A stretch of DNA of 64,000 nt from positions 3,228,001-3,292,000 of the forward strand of contig NZ_CP059139.1 in assembly GCF_014109765.1 (NCBI RefSeq), read 5' to 3'. The first letter of the stretch is position 1; every line of letters begins with the position of its first letter. This stretch comes from Pseudomonas berkeleyensis. GTDB lineage: Bacteria; Pseudomonadota; Gammaproteobacteria; Pseudomonadales; Pseudomonadaceae. The position numbers and the translations under genes were made by a program. Below, one piece after another: positions 26,679-35,649 of this stretch. The notes under the pieces were generated by a model. That model did not search any database, was not told where the DNA came from, and saw nothing but the letters and a program-made list of their open reading frames with translations.

Positions 26679-27798
26679 TCGTACCTCCAATGACGGAGCC
26701 GACGACCTCGACCACACGCTGCAATTCAGACTCGGTCATGTACGGGAACAGAGGTAGGTTGAGTACCGAGGCACACAACTGCTCACCCACCTGACCGCCG
26801 AAATGCCCGGCAAGAGAAGCTACGGCACCTGGCTGGCTGGACATAACGCCGGGATAGATATTGCCGAAGCCGATACCCTCGGCCTTGAGCTCGGCCTCCA
26901 GACGCGCCTTCAACGCAGCATCCGGCACCAGACAGACATTGCAATAGCCGTTCTCGTCATAGTCGGAAGGGGCGTTCATCAGTTGGATACCAGCAGCCGG
27001 CAGATGCTTCTGATAGAACGCTACCGCCTCACGGCGAGAGGCAATACGGGCGTCGATATGATCCAGCGACAGATTGAGGAAGGCCGCCTGCAGCGAATCC
27101 AGTCGCGAGTTCCAGCCTACGTCACCGTAACCGTAATGGGCAGTACGCCCGTGATTGCCCAGGCGTCGAACCTTGTCAGCCAGCGCGGCGTCGTCCGTGA
27201 ACACCGCGCCGCCATCTCCTGCCCCCCCCAGCACCTTGGCCGGATAGAAGGAAGTCGTTGAAATCTGCGCCCCCTTGTAGATGGGCTCCCCCTGGTAGCG
27301 TGCACCAAAGGACTGAGCACCATCCTCCACCAGAACAACGCCCTGCTCGCGACACAGTGCGCGCAGCTCAAGCAGACGAGCACTGCCCCAGCCATACAGA
27401 TGTGCCACCAGTGCAGCCTTTGGCTTGGCGTTGCGAATGGCCTGTTCGAATGCCTCGAAACTGACACCGCCATCACGGAGATCCGCATCGACCGTTACCG
27501 GCCGTGCTCCCACGTTAACCACTGCCTCGAAGGTTGCCCAGAAGGTGACATTCGGCACCAGCACCAGGTCGCCCGCGCCAACACCAACTGCACGCAGAGC
27601 CAGTTGCAGTGCATCAGTGCCGTTGGCACAGCTGATGGCATGAGTGACCTGCAGTTCGGACTGCAGGCGGGTTTCAAGTGTGGCAACCTCGGCACCGCCA
27701 ATGAACTGCGCGCCCAGGGTCATTGCATGAAACTTCTCCATCAGCGCCTCATGGAAGCCAGCTTCCAAGCGCTTCAGGTCGATAAAGGGAACGTTGAT
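26668..27798 (-). CDS. wbpE: WbpE-like sugar aminotransferase, non-standard start likely
   Basis: A PLP aminotransferase of the DegT family, about 376 residues from the chosen start. The PLP lysine is in SFYPAKVLGGAGDGG and EDGAQSFGA is present. Family members start close to the FIDLKR segment. The only codon at proper distance from the strong AGGAG site is ATC at 27798; the frame is open to TTG 27813 and GTG 27843, which are less well placed. It should aminate C3 of the keto sugar made by WbpB. A G8 run (27222-27229) encodes Gly-Gly next to the PLP lysine. Confidence 0.84.
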   Translation of the reverse strand: MNVPFIDLKRLEAGFHEALMEKFHAMTLGAQFIGGAEVATLETRLQSELQVTHAISCANGTDALQLALRAVGVGAGDLVLVPNVTFWATFEAVVNVGARPVTVDADLRDGGVSFEAFEQAIRNAKPKAALVAHLYGWGSARLLELRALCREQGVVLVEDGAQSFGARYQGEPIYKGAQISTTSFYPAKVLGGAGDGGAVFTDDAALADKVRRLGNHGRTAHYGYGDVGWNSRLDSLQAAFLNLSLDHIDARIASRREAVAFYQKHLPAAGIQLMNAPSDYDENGYCNVCLVPDAALKARLEAELKAEGIGFGNIYPGVMSSQPGAVASLAGHFGGQVGEQLCASVLNLPLFPYMTESELQRVVEVVGSVIGGTNVR

Positions 27799-27843
27799 TT
27801 TAAGTCTCCTCAAACTAGAGCGCCCAACACAGGAGGCGAACAC

Positions 27844-28549
27844 GCCATACGAACATCAAGGCAGCTACCGGGGTAAAGCTGAGCATGATAATGACCCACG
27901 CCAGCGCATCATAGCCCCAATCCCCATGCCACCTGCAAAAGTCCCATCTCGCGGTATCCACAGCGGCTCACCTGCGCCTCCCGCCGGGTACTCGCCATGG
28001 ATATCTTCAATGGCAAGGGTATTGGGGCACTGCCGCACCAGAGGGCTCGATACGCATAGCACACCCAGATCATGGCGCTCTCCTCCCCCGCTGCCAGGCA
28101 ATGCAAATCATCGCCGGCGCAAGCCAAACCGTGAACTCAGCATGGACGTGCCAGCAGAACAGGTATCACCGCTCGGTATCGAGAACTACGAACAGCAACC
28201 TGGCAGAAGGCTCATCGCAGAAGATCAACCGCTTGAAAACTTCGGCCAATAGAGAAGGCACACGACAGAATGGTCGATATGGACATGAGGAGGGGCGAGC
28301 AGAACCTGGAGCGCATCAAGAGAACTATCGATTGGAAGTCTTTCCCGCCCTCTCGAGAAGCATTCGCCCTCAGAAAAGACTACAGCCAATGAACGAACGT
28401 ACTTTTCATTCACTGCAACTGATGACAGAGCCTGGTTAGACGCCTTGCAGTACCACGATAGCATTGAGGGAAGCCGCACGAGTCAGCCTTTTAAAGACTG
28501 ATACCGGAAACCAGCACAACGAAGCCACTACGCGAGCAACAGGACTGCC
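27844..28549. other. Gene-poor 700-base stretch between wbpE and ihfB
   Basis: No recognisable gene is seen on either strand. In P. aeruginosa this place holds wzz and wbpA. Minus-strand frames are short and change frame repeatedly. One 48-residue frame, GTG 27961 to TAG 27815, ends with a clear membrane helix (DALAWVIIMLSFTPVAALMF) and has AGGTGA before it; another, ATG 28073 to 27909, follows GGAGGAG. Either may be a small protein or debris of a decayed gene. The stretch is more AT-rich near ihfB. Confidence 0.5.
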
Positions 28550-28834
28550 CTACTCATCCTCATTGACCCGATCACGCAACTCCTTGCCTGGCTTGAAATG
28601 CGGCACGAACTTGCCGTCCAGCCGTACCGACTGACCGGTTTTCGGGTTGCGCCCTACGCGCGGCGCGCGATAGTGCAGCGAAAAGCTGCCGAAGCCACGA
28701 ATCTCGATACGATCTCCAGTAGCCAGCGCCTGGGACATTTGTTCCAGCATGGTCTTGATGGCCAGTTCGACATCCTTGGAGGACAGCTGACCTTGATGAG
28801 TGACAATTCTTTCGATCAACTCCGACTTGGTCAT
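28550..28834 (-). CDS. ihfB: Integration host factor subunit beta
   Basis: A 94-residue IHF-beta (HimD), normal length. The family core [21 protein letters not shown] with the DNA-intercalating proline arm is complete. With IhfA it forms the heterodimer that bends DNA at specific sites in the nucleoid. It follows rpsA on the same strand after a terminator, as in other gamma-proteobacteria, so it probably has its own promoter in the 338-base gap. Confidence 0.97.
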   Translation of the reverse strand: MTKSELIERIVTHQGQLSSKDVELAIKTMLEQMSQALATGDRIEIRGFGSFSLHYRAPRVGRNPKTGQSVRLDGKFVPHFKPGKELRDRVNEDE

Positions 28835-29122
28835 GGTTTTCCCTTCTTTTTCAAGCGGCTAGAAGACTCGACGGTTCGGTTTTAGCACGCTGATCAGCTT
28901 TTGAACAGCCCAAAAAACAAGGTGTTAGCGCAACATCGGGAGTAACCGCCCATATAGCGATTTCTTCAGCACAGAAACAGGCAGATACCAAGCAGATATT
29001 TAGCGCTACGGCACAGCCAGAATCACCCAGCGCAGTGACACTCAGACGATCTCTTCTAGACAGAAGTCGGACTCTAGAAGAGAGGTCTGTGAGCGATTTC
29101 AATACGCCAAGAACAGCAAAAA
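28835..29122. promoter_or_regulatory. rpsA-ihfB spacer with long hairpin
   Basis: No gene is supported. At 29043-29089 two arms (CAGAC + CTCTTCTAGA and TCTAGAAGAG + GTCTG) form a long inverted repeat of about 17 pairs with one small bulge around a 12-base loop. It has no T tail. The spacer is AT-richer than its neighbours and should carry the ihfB promoter, but I cannot assign boxes with confidence. Confidence 0.6.
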
Positions 29123-29153
29123 CAAAAAAGGCGACCCGAAGGTCGCCTTTTTC
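29123..29153 (-). terminator. Terminator of rpsA
   Basis: On the minus strand AAAAAGGCGACC-TTCG-GGTCGCCTTTTTT is a textbook hairpin with a T run, 20 bases past the rpsA stop. Confidence 0.95.
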
Positions 29154-29172
29154 TTGGATGAATTACCCGAAC

Positions 29173-30855
29173 TTAGTTCTGGTTTTCCATCTGAGCACGG
29201 ATCAGATCACCAATGGTGGTCGGACCGGTGCTTTCAACGTCTTGCTTGTTACGCAGTTCCTTCATCGCGTCTTTCTCGTCTTCAACGTCTTTCGACTTGA
29301 CGGACAGGCTGATGACGCGGGACTTGCGGTCGACGCTGATGATCTTCGCTTCTACTTCGTCGCCTTCCTTCAGCACATTACGCGCGTCTTCAACGCGGTC
29401 ACGGCTGATTTCGGAGGCTTTCAGAGTCGCTTCGATCTCGTTGCCCAGGTCGATGATGGCGCCCTTGGCGTCTACTTCTTTCACAACGCCACGGACGATG
29501 GTGCCCTTGTCGTTGATGGAGACGTAGTTGCTGAACGGATCATCTTCCAGTTGCTTGATGCCCAGGGAGATGCGCTCGCGCTCCGGGTCAACCGACAGGA
29601 TGACGGTTTCCAGCTCGTCGCCCTTCTTGAAGCGACGCACGGCTTCTTCGCCGGCTTCGTTCCAGGAGATGTCGGACAGGTGAACCAGGCCATCGATGCC
29701 GCCGTCCAGACCAATGAAGATACCGAAATCGGTGATCGACTTGATGGTGCCGGAGATCTTGTCACCCTTGTTGAACTGGCCGGAGAAATCTTCCCACGGG
29801 TTAGTCTTGCACTGCTTGATACCCAGGGAGATACGACGACGCTCTTCGTCGATGTCCAGAACCATGACTTCCACTTCGTCGCCGACGTTAACGACTTTCG
29901 ACGGGTGGATGTTCTTGTTGGTCCAGTCCATTTCGGAAACGTGTACCAGGCCTTCCACGCCCTCTTCCAGCTCGGCGAAGCAGCCGTAGTCGGTGAGGTT
30001 GGTGACGCGGGCAACAACGCGGGTATTTTCCGGGTAACGAGCCTTGATGGCAACCCATGGGTCTTCGCCCAGTTGCTTCAGGCCCAGGGATACGCGGTTA
30101 CGCTCGCGATCGTACTTCAGAACCTTGACGTCGATCTCGTCGCCAACGTTGACGATCTCGGACGGGTGCTTGATGCGCTTCCAAGCCATGTCGGTGATGT
30201 GCAGCAGGCCATCTACGCCGCCCAGGTCAACGAACGCACCGTAGTCGGTGAGGTTCTTGACGATACCTTTGACTTGCTGGCCTTCCTGCAGGGATTCCAG
30301 CAGAGCTTCGCGCTCGGCGCTGTTCTCGGCCTCCAGGACACTGCGACGGGAAACGACAACGTTGTTGCGCTTCTGGTCGAGCTTGATGACCTTGAATTCC
30401 AGCTCTTTGCCTTCCAGGTGAGTGGTATCACGCACCGGACGGACGTCAACCAGGGAACCCGGCAGGAACGCGCGGATGCCGTTGACGTCAACAGTGAAGC
30501 CGCCTTTGACTTTACCGTTGATAACGCCTTTGACCACTTCTTCAGCGTTGAACGCAGCTTCCAGAACCAGCCAGGATTCAGCGCGCTTGGCTTTTTCGCG
30601 GGACAGCTTGGTTTCACCGAAGCCATCTTCAACCGCGTCCAGCGCGACGTGGACTTCGTCACCGACCTTGATGGTCAGCTCGCCTTGTTCGTTGAAGAAC
30701 TGGTCGAGCGGGATGACGCCCTCGGACTTCAGACCGGCGTGAACGGTAACCCAGTCACCGTCGATGTCGACCACGATACCGGTGATGATGGCACCCGGCT
30801 GCATGTCGAGGGATTTCAGGCTTTCTTCAAAAAGTTCTGCAAAGCTTTCGCTCAT
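29173..30855 (-). CDS. rpsA: 30S ribosomal protein S1
   Basis: A 560-residue S1 protein, normal length, made of six OB-fold S1 repeats; repeats 3-6 are obvious from recurring phrases such as [23 protein letters not shown] and [19 protein letters not shown]. It binds mRNA on the small subunit and helps translation start. It lies downstream of cmk, an order shared with E. coli, with a terminator-like hairpin in its leader. The 3' part ends in ENQN. Confidence 0.98.
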   Translation of the reverse strand: MSESFAELFEESLKSLDMQPGAIITGIVVDIDGDWVTVHAGLKSEGVIPLDQFFNEQGELTIKVGDEVHVALDAVEDGFGETKLSREKAKRAESWLVLEAAFNAEEVVKGVINGKVKGGFTVDVNGIRAFLPGSLVDVRPVRDTTHLEGKELEFKVIKLDQKRNNVVVSRRSVLEAENSAEREALLESLQEGQQVKGIVKNLTDYGAFVDLGGVDGLLHITDMAWKRIKHPSEIVNVGDEIDVKVLKYDRERNRVSLGLKQLGEDPWVAIKARYPENTRVVARVTNLTDYGCFAELEEGVEGLVHVSEMDWTNKNIHPSKVVNVGDEVEVMVLDIDEERRRISLGIKQCKTNPWEDFSGQFNKGDKISGTIKSITDFGIFIGLDGGIDGLVHLSDISWNEAGEEAVRRFKKGDELETVILSVDPERERISLGIKQLEDDPFSNYVSINDKGTIVRGVVKEVDAKGAIIDLGNEIEATLKASEISRDRVEDARNVLKEGDEVEAKIISVDRKSRVISLSVKSKDVEDEKDAMKELRNKQDVESTGPTTIGDLIRAQMENQN

Positions 30856-30924
30856 GTTGATTCCTGTTGATCAAGGGCGGGGATTCGCCCAAACCACATT
30901 CCAGACCATGTGGGTTCGTTCATG

Positions 30925-30971
30925 TAAAAAGAGGCCTACGGGACAAGGACTGGTCTCCCGTATGCCTCCTT
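30925..30971 (-). terminator. Terminator or attenuator between cmk and rpsA
   Basis: On the minus strand GAGGCATACGGGAGAC pairs with GTCCCGTAGGCCTC (two small irregularities) and is followed by five T. It lies about 70 bases before the rpsA start, so it may end cmk transcripts or set rpsA readthrough. Confidence 0.7.
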
Positions 30972-31004
30972 GCGAGTTCATCGATTTAAGGCAATCGAGA
31001 ACCC

Positions 31005-31670
31005 TTAACCGGCGAGATCGCGATCAGCGACCTCGCGCAGAATTCGTTCTAACACTTGCTCGATGGAAAGCTCGGTGGAATCCAGCAGGATTGCGTCGAC
31101 TGCCGGCTTGAGCGGCGCCACCGCGCGCTGGGTATCGCGCTCGTCGCGCGCCCGTATCTCGTCGAGAAGACTCGCGAGATTAACATCATCGCCCTTGGCC
31201 TTCAACTGCAAGTAGCGGCGACGGGCACGCTCCTCGGCACTGGCGGTGAGGAAAATCTTCAGCGGGGCATCGCTAAACACCACCGTGCCCATGTCGCGCC
31301 CATCGGCCACCAGACCCGGCATTTCCTGAAATGCGCGCTGACGCTGCAACAGCGCCTCACGCACCGCCGGCAAGGACGCGACCATCGAAGCCCCCGCCCC
31401 TACCTGCTCGTTACGAATGGCATCGGTCACTTCCTCGCCTTCAAGGATGATGCGCTTGTCGATGAACTGCACATCCAGATGCGCAGCCAATTGCTTGAGC
31501 GCTTCTTCATTGGTCAGGTCGATGCCGTGATTGCCCGCAGCGAAGGCCAGCAGACGATAGAGCGCGCCGGAATCGAGCAGATTCCAGCCCAATTGCTTGG
31601 CCAGCAAGGCGCAGAGCGTGCCCTTGCCAGAGCCGCTCGGCCCGTCGACGGTGATTACCGGGGCGCTCAT
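31005..31670 (-). CDS. cmk: Cytidylate kinase
   Basis: A 221-residue CMP/dCMP kinase. The P-loop is GPSGSGKG (10-17), and the nucleotide-binding [19 protein letters not shown] segment is present. It phosphorylates CMP and dCMP from RNA turnover. The start overlaps the stop of the tyrA-aroA fusion gene by four bases (ATGA). Confidence 0.97.
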   Translation of the reverse strand: MSAPVITVDGPSGSGKGTLCALLAKQLGWNLLDSGALYRLLAFAAGNHGIDLTNEEALKQLAAHLDVQFIDKRIILEGEEVTDAIRNEQVGAGASMVASLPAVREALLQRQRAFQEMPGLVADGRDMGTVVFSDAPLKIFLTASAEERARRRYLQLKAKGDDVNLASLLDEIRARDERDTQRAVAPLKPAVDAILLDSTELSIEQVLERILREVADRDLAG

Positions 31671-33907
31671 GCCTTGCCCTCTTCGGCCACCTGGATGCCA
31701 ACTTCAGCGGCCAGGGCGAGGAAGTTAGGGAAGGAGGTGGCGACGTTGGCACAGTCATGGATGCGGATCGGCGCGCTGGCACGCAGCGAGGCGACGCTGA
31801 AGGACATGGCGATACGGTGATCGCCATGCGCCCAGACCTCACCACCGCCCATGGTGCCGCCTTCGATGACGATACCGTCCGGCGTCGGCTCAGCCTTGAC
31901 GCCCAGAGCGATCAGACCATCGGCCATGACCTGGATACGGTCGGATTCCTTCACGCGCAGCTCCTCGGCGCCGCGCAGCACGGTACGGCCTTCGGCACAC
32001 GCCGCCGCCACGAACAGCACCGGGAATTCGTCGATAGCCAGTGGCACCAGATTTTCCGGAATTTCGATGCCTTTGAGCTTCGCCGCGCGCACACGAATGT
32101 CAGCAACCAGCTCACCGCCGACTTCACGCTGGTTCTCCAGGGTGATGTCGCCGCCCATCAGCTTGAGGATATCGATGACGCCGGTACGGGTCGGATTGAT
32201 GCCGACATGTTCGAGCACCAACTCTGAACCCTCGGCGATGCTCGCCGCCACCAGGAAGAAGGCTGCCGACGAGATATCGGCTGGCACTTCGATACGCGTG
32301 GCGCTGAGTTTGTGACCGGACTCGACAGTGGCAGTACTGCCTTCGACGTCGACCGGGTAGCCGAAGCCGCGCAGCATACGCTCGGTATGGTCACGAGTCG
32401 GAGCCGGCTCGGTCACCGAGGTCTTGCCCTCGGCATAGAGACCCGCGAGCAGCAGGCAGGATTTGACCTGGGCACTGGCCATCGGCATTTGATAGTCCAT
32501 GCCCGTCAGGCGCTGGCCGCCTTTGATATTCAGCGGCGGACGACCTTCAGGGCCGGTCTCGATCACCGCGCCCATTTCACGCAACGGCTTGGCCACACGA
32601 TTCATCGGGCGCTTGGACAGCGAAGCGTCGCCAGTCAGGGTGGTATCAAACGACTGCGCAGCCAGCAGACCGGAGAGCAAACGCATAGAGGTACCGGAGT
32701 TACCCATATACAAAGGGCCGGCCGGCGCTTTCAGGCCATGGAGGCCGACACCATGAATGGTCACACGGCCGTGATGCGGGCCTTCGATGACCACCCCCAT
32801 GTCGCGAAACGCCTGAAGCGTAGCCAGCGCATCTTCCCCCTCGAGGAAGCCTTCTACCTCGGTAGTGCCTTCAGCCAGCGAACCCAGCATGATCGAACGG
32901 TGCGAGATGGATTTGTCACCGGGTACGCGGATACGTCCGGACAGGCTGCTACCGGGTTTTGCCAGGAAAATCAGATCGGTCGAGTGCATAGCGTCCACAT
33001 AGGCCCTGCGGGCCAGAATTTTGCTGAAATGTTCGCGGGCAACACGAGCGCGCGTGAACACGCCCAGCAGTTGATGCCCATCCCCGGCGTCGACCGCGTC
33101 GCGCAGAGCGTCGAGGTCATCGCGAAATACGTCCAGCGTACGCAGCACAGCCTCGCGGTTGGCGAGAAAGATATCGTGCCACATCACTGGGTCACTGCCG
33201 GCAATCCGCGTGAAATCACGGAAACCGCCAGCGGCATAGCGGAAAATCTCCAGGTTCTCGCTGCGCTTGGCCAGCGAGTCGACCAGCGTAAAGGCCAACA
33301 GGTGCGGCAGATGACTGGTAGCGGCGAGCACCTGATCGTGGTGCTCCACCTCCATCACCTCGACATCCGCTCCCAGCTCGCGCCACAGGTCTTCCACCAA
33401 CGCCAAGGCCGCGTCATCACTATGTTCGCAGGGCGTGAGAATGACCTTGTGGCGACGAAACAGCTCGGCGTTCGCCGCCTCAACCCCACTCTGTTCGGAG
33501 CCGGCAATCGGATGGCCAGGCACCAGACGCACGGACTTGCCGGTAAATGCCTGGCGCGCGGCGCGCACTACATTGCCCTTGGCGCTGCCCACATCAGTGA
33601 GCACGGCAGTACCGAGGTCGAGCACGGCCAACTCGGCAAGCAGCTTCTCCATGGCCAGGATAGGGACTGCCAGCTGGATGACATCCGCTCCCTGACAGGC
33701 GGCCGCCAGGTCGCTCTCGCAACGATCCACGACGCCGAGCTGAACGGCCAAGCGACGCGATTCGGCATCCAGATCGACACCCACCACCTCCCGGCACAGC
33801 TCCCGCTCACGCAGCCCCTTGGCGAAAGAGCCACCGATCAGGCCGAGACCGACCACCACCAGGCGGCCGATCTTAGGGGCATTCGATTGCACTGCAGTGA
33901 CAGTCAC
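31667..33907 (-). CDS. tyrA-aroA: Prephenate dehydrogenase / EPSP synthase fusion
   Basis: A 746-residue bifunctional protein, an arrangement known in Pseudomonas. Residues 1 to about 300 are TyrA ([16 protein letters not shown] cofactor motif; GHPIAGSE), which makes 4-hydroxyphenylpyruvate or arogenate products for tyrosine. From about residue 305 the protein is AroA, EPSP synthase of the shikimate pathway. AroA shows [18 protein letters not shown] and NPTR, the four motifs used to define class II enzymes, yet GNSGTSMR keeps Gly at the position tied to glyphosate sensitivity. It overlaps hisC and cmk by four bases each. Confidence 0.95.
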   Translation of the reverse strand: MTVTAVQSNAPKIGRLVVVGLGLIGGSFAKGLRERELCREVVGVDLDAESRRLAVQLGVVDRCESDLAAACQGADVIQLAVPILAMEKLLAELAVLDLGTAVLTDVGSAKGNVVRAARQAFTGKSVRLVPGHPIAGSEQSGVEAANAELFRRHKVILTPCEHSDDAALALVEDLWRELGADVEVMEVEHHDQVLAATSHLPHLLAFTLVDSLAKRSENLEIFRYAAGGFRDFTRIAGSDPVMWHDIFLANREAVLRTLDVFRDDLDALRDAVDAGDGHQLLGVFTRARVAREHFSKILARRAYVDAMHSTDLIFLAKPGSSLSGRIRVPGDKSISHRSIMLGSLAEGTTEVEGFLEGEDALATLQAFRDMGVVIEGPHHGRVTIHGVGLHGLKAPAGPLYMGNSGTSMRLLSGLLAAQSFDTTLTGDASLSKRPMNRVAKPLREMGAVIETGPEGRPPLNIKGGQRLTGMDYQMPMASAQVKSCLLLAGLYAEGKTSVTEPAPTRDHTERMLRGFGYPVDVEGSTATVESGHKLSATRIEVPADISSAAFFLVAASIAEGSELVLEHVGINPTRTGVIDILKLMGGDITLENQREVGGELVADIRVRAAKLKGIEIPENLVPLAIDEFPVLFVAAACAEGRTVLRGAEELRVKESDRIQVMADGLIALGVKAEPTPDGIVIEGGTMGGGEVWAHGDHRIAMSFSVASLRASAPIRIHDCANVATSFPNFLALAAEVGIQVAEEGKA

Positions 33908-35013
33908 GCCGACAGCACCTTGGCCAGCGCCTCGAGGAAACGCGAATTCTCCCGCGGCAAGCCAATCGATACCCGCAGGAAGTTGGGCATGCGATAGCCA
34001 GCCATCGGCCGCACGATCACCCCTTCACGCAGCAGCGCCTGATTGATCGCGGCAGTGTCGCGCCCAAAATCAATGGCGATGAAATTGCCTTTGGAGGGAA
34101 TCCAGCTCAGCCCCAGCTCACGCAGGCCGTCCTGCAACTGCTGCATGCCGGCGTCATTGAGGCGGCGCCCTTCGGCCAGGTATTCGGTATCGGCCAACGC
34201 CGCACAGGCAGCCGCCAGGGCCAGGCTATTGACGTTGAAGGGCTGGCGTACGCGATTGAGCACATCGGCAATGGCTGGCGAGCTGATGGCGTAACCCACA
34301 CGCAACGAAGCCAGGCCGTAGGCCTTGGAGAACGTGCGCGAAACCAGCAGATTGGAATGACGCGCCAGGTAATCCAGCCCATCCGGCAATTCATCGCCTT
34401 CGGCGTATTCGATGTAGGCTTCGTCGAGCACCACCAGCACCGACTCCGGCACCTTGGCCAGGAAGGCTTCAAGCGCCTCAGGGCCGAACCAGGTGCCCGT
34501 CGGGTTGTTGGGGTTGGCGATGAATACCACACGAGTGTTGGCATCGATGGCCGCCAGCATCGCGTCCAGATCGTGGCCGTAATCCCTGGCTGGCACGATC
34601 TTGCCTTGCGCACCAACGGCCTGAGTGGCAATGGGATAGACGGCGAAGGCATAGTCGCTGAACACGGCATTGAGACCGGGCGCCAGATAAGCACGGGCGA
34701 CCAGCTCGAGAATGTCGTTGGAACCGTTGCCCAGCGTGACTTGCGCCGCCTGCACGCCATAGCGCGCAGCCAGGGCAGCCTTGAGGGTGAAACCGTTGCC
34801 GTCGGGATAACGGGTCAGCTCGTCCAGCTCGGCACGAATTGCCGCAAGCACCTTGGCGCTGGGGCCAAGTGGGTTCTCGTTACTGGCCAGCTTGACGATG
34901 CCGGCAGGGTCGAGCCCCAGCTCGCGGGCCAGCTCATCGACTGGCTTGCCGGGTACGTATGGGGACAGTTTTTGCACGCCTGGCTGGGCCAGGGCTAGGA
35001 AATCGCAACTCAT
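33904..35013 (-). CDS. hisC: Histidinol-phosphate/aromatic aminotransferase
   Basis: A 369-residue class I aminotransferase with PLP lysine K230 (SRTFSKAYGLASLRVGY), NPNNPTG and VVLDEAYIEY. This copy, inside the aromatic cluster (hisC2 in P. aeruginosa), may act on phenylpyruvate and 4-hydroxyphenylpyruvate as well as histidinol phosphate. It overlaps the tyrA-aroA start by four bases and follows cysC by 39 bases. Confidence 0.94.
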   Translation of the reverse strand: MSCDFLALAQPGVQKLSPYVPGKPVDELARELGLDPAGIVKLASNENPLGPSAKVLAAIRAELDELTRYPDGNGFTLKAALAARYGVQAAQVTLGNGSNDILELVARAYLAPGLNAVFSDYAFAVYPIATQAVGAQGKIVPARDYGHDLDAMLAAIDANTRVVFIANPNNPTGTWFGPEALEAFLAKVPESVLVVLDEAYIEYAEGDELPDGLDYLARHSNLLVSRTFSKAYGLASLRVGYAISSPAIADVLNRVRQPFNVNSLALAAACAALADTEYLAEGRRLNDAGMQQLQDGLRELGLSWIPSKGNFIAIDFGRDTAAINQALLREGVIVRPMAGYRMPNFLRVSIGLPRENSRFLEALAKVLSA

Positions 35014-35052
35014 GAATGGAGGCTCTTCTCTAACGCAATACGGTTGACGAAC

Positions 35053-35649
35053 TCACAGAGCATGATGACTCCTGAGGTAGTCGTGGATCTGCTGCACGGC
35101 CTCTTCAACCGAACAGCTGCTGGTGTCGAAACGCAACTCGGCAGCCTGCGGTGCCTCGAATGGAGAATCAAGCCCCGTGAAGTTGTGGATCAGGCCTGCT
35201 CGCGCCCGCCGGTACAGTCCTTTCGGATCACGGGCCTCGCAAACGTGCAGAGGCGTATCAATGAAGACCTCGACGAATCGGCCGGGCAGCAATTGACGCA
35301 CAGCATCGCGATCAGCGCGAAAAGGCGAAATGAACGCGGCCAGCACGATCAATCCTGCATCGGCCATCAATGCCGCCACCTCACCAGCCCGACGAATATT
35401 CTCTTGCCGCTCCAACTCGGAGAAACCCAGATCACGATTCAGGCCAAGACGCAGGCGATCACCATCGAGCAGATAGGTATGCAGACCTGCAGCTTGCAGG
35501 CTGCTCTCCAGCGCTTCGGCCAGAGTCGACTTGCCCGCACCACTGAGCCCCGTGAACCAGATGACACAAGGCTCCTGCTGCTTGCTCAGTGCTCGCTGAT
35601 TGCACTCCACAAGCGAGGAGCCCAGTGGCACCTGAAGCTCAGGCTCCAC
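35053..35649 (-). CDS. cysC: Adenylylsulfate (APS) kinase
   Basis: A 198-residue stand-alone APS kinase, which makes PAPS from APS and ATP. Walker A is GLSGAGKS (34-41), and [20 protein letters not shown] and [10 protein letters not shown] are conserved. The usual DGDN motif reads DGDR (residues 62-65), an Asn to Arg change in the substrate pocket. The GTG start follows the pheA stop directly, so it is translationally coupled. It interrupts the pheA-hisC pair that is contiguous in many Pseudomonas, which suggests acquisition. PAPS could serve assimilation or a sulfotransferase elsewhere. Confidence 0.92.
   Translation of the reverse strand: MEPELQVPLGSSLVECNQRALSKQQEPCVIWFTGLSGAGKSTLAEALESSLQAAGLHTYLLDGDRLRLGLNRDLGFSELERQENIRRAGEVAALMADAGLIVLAAFISPFRADRDAVRQLLPGRFVEVFIDTPLHVCEARDPKGLYRRARAGLIHNFTGLDSPFEAPQAAELRFDTSSCSVEEAVQQIHDYLRSHHAL

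Noticed and set aside
28225..28479. Minus-strand frame of 84 codons upstream of wbpE
   Set aside because: No ribosome site, no signature and no fitting neighbour; treated as part of the gene-poor stretch.
29035..30870. Plus-strand open frame of 611 codons covering the whole rpsA gene
   Set aside because: It is the antisense shadow of rpsA: codon bias of the S1 gene keeps the opposite frame open, and the translation has no family signature.
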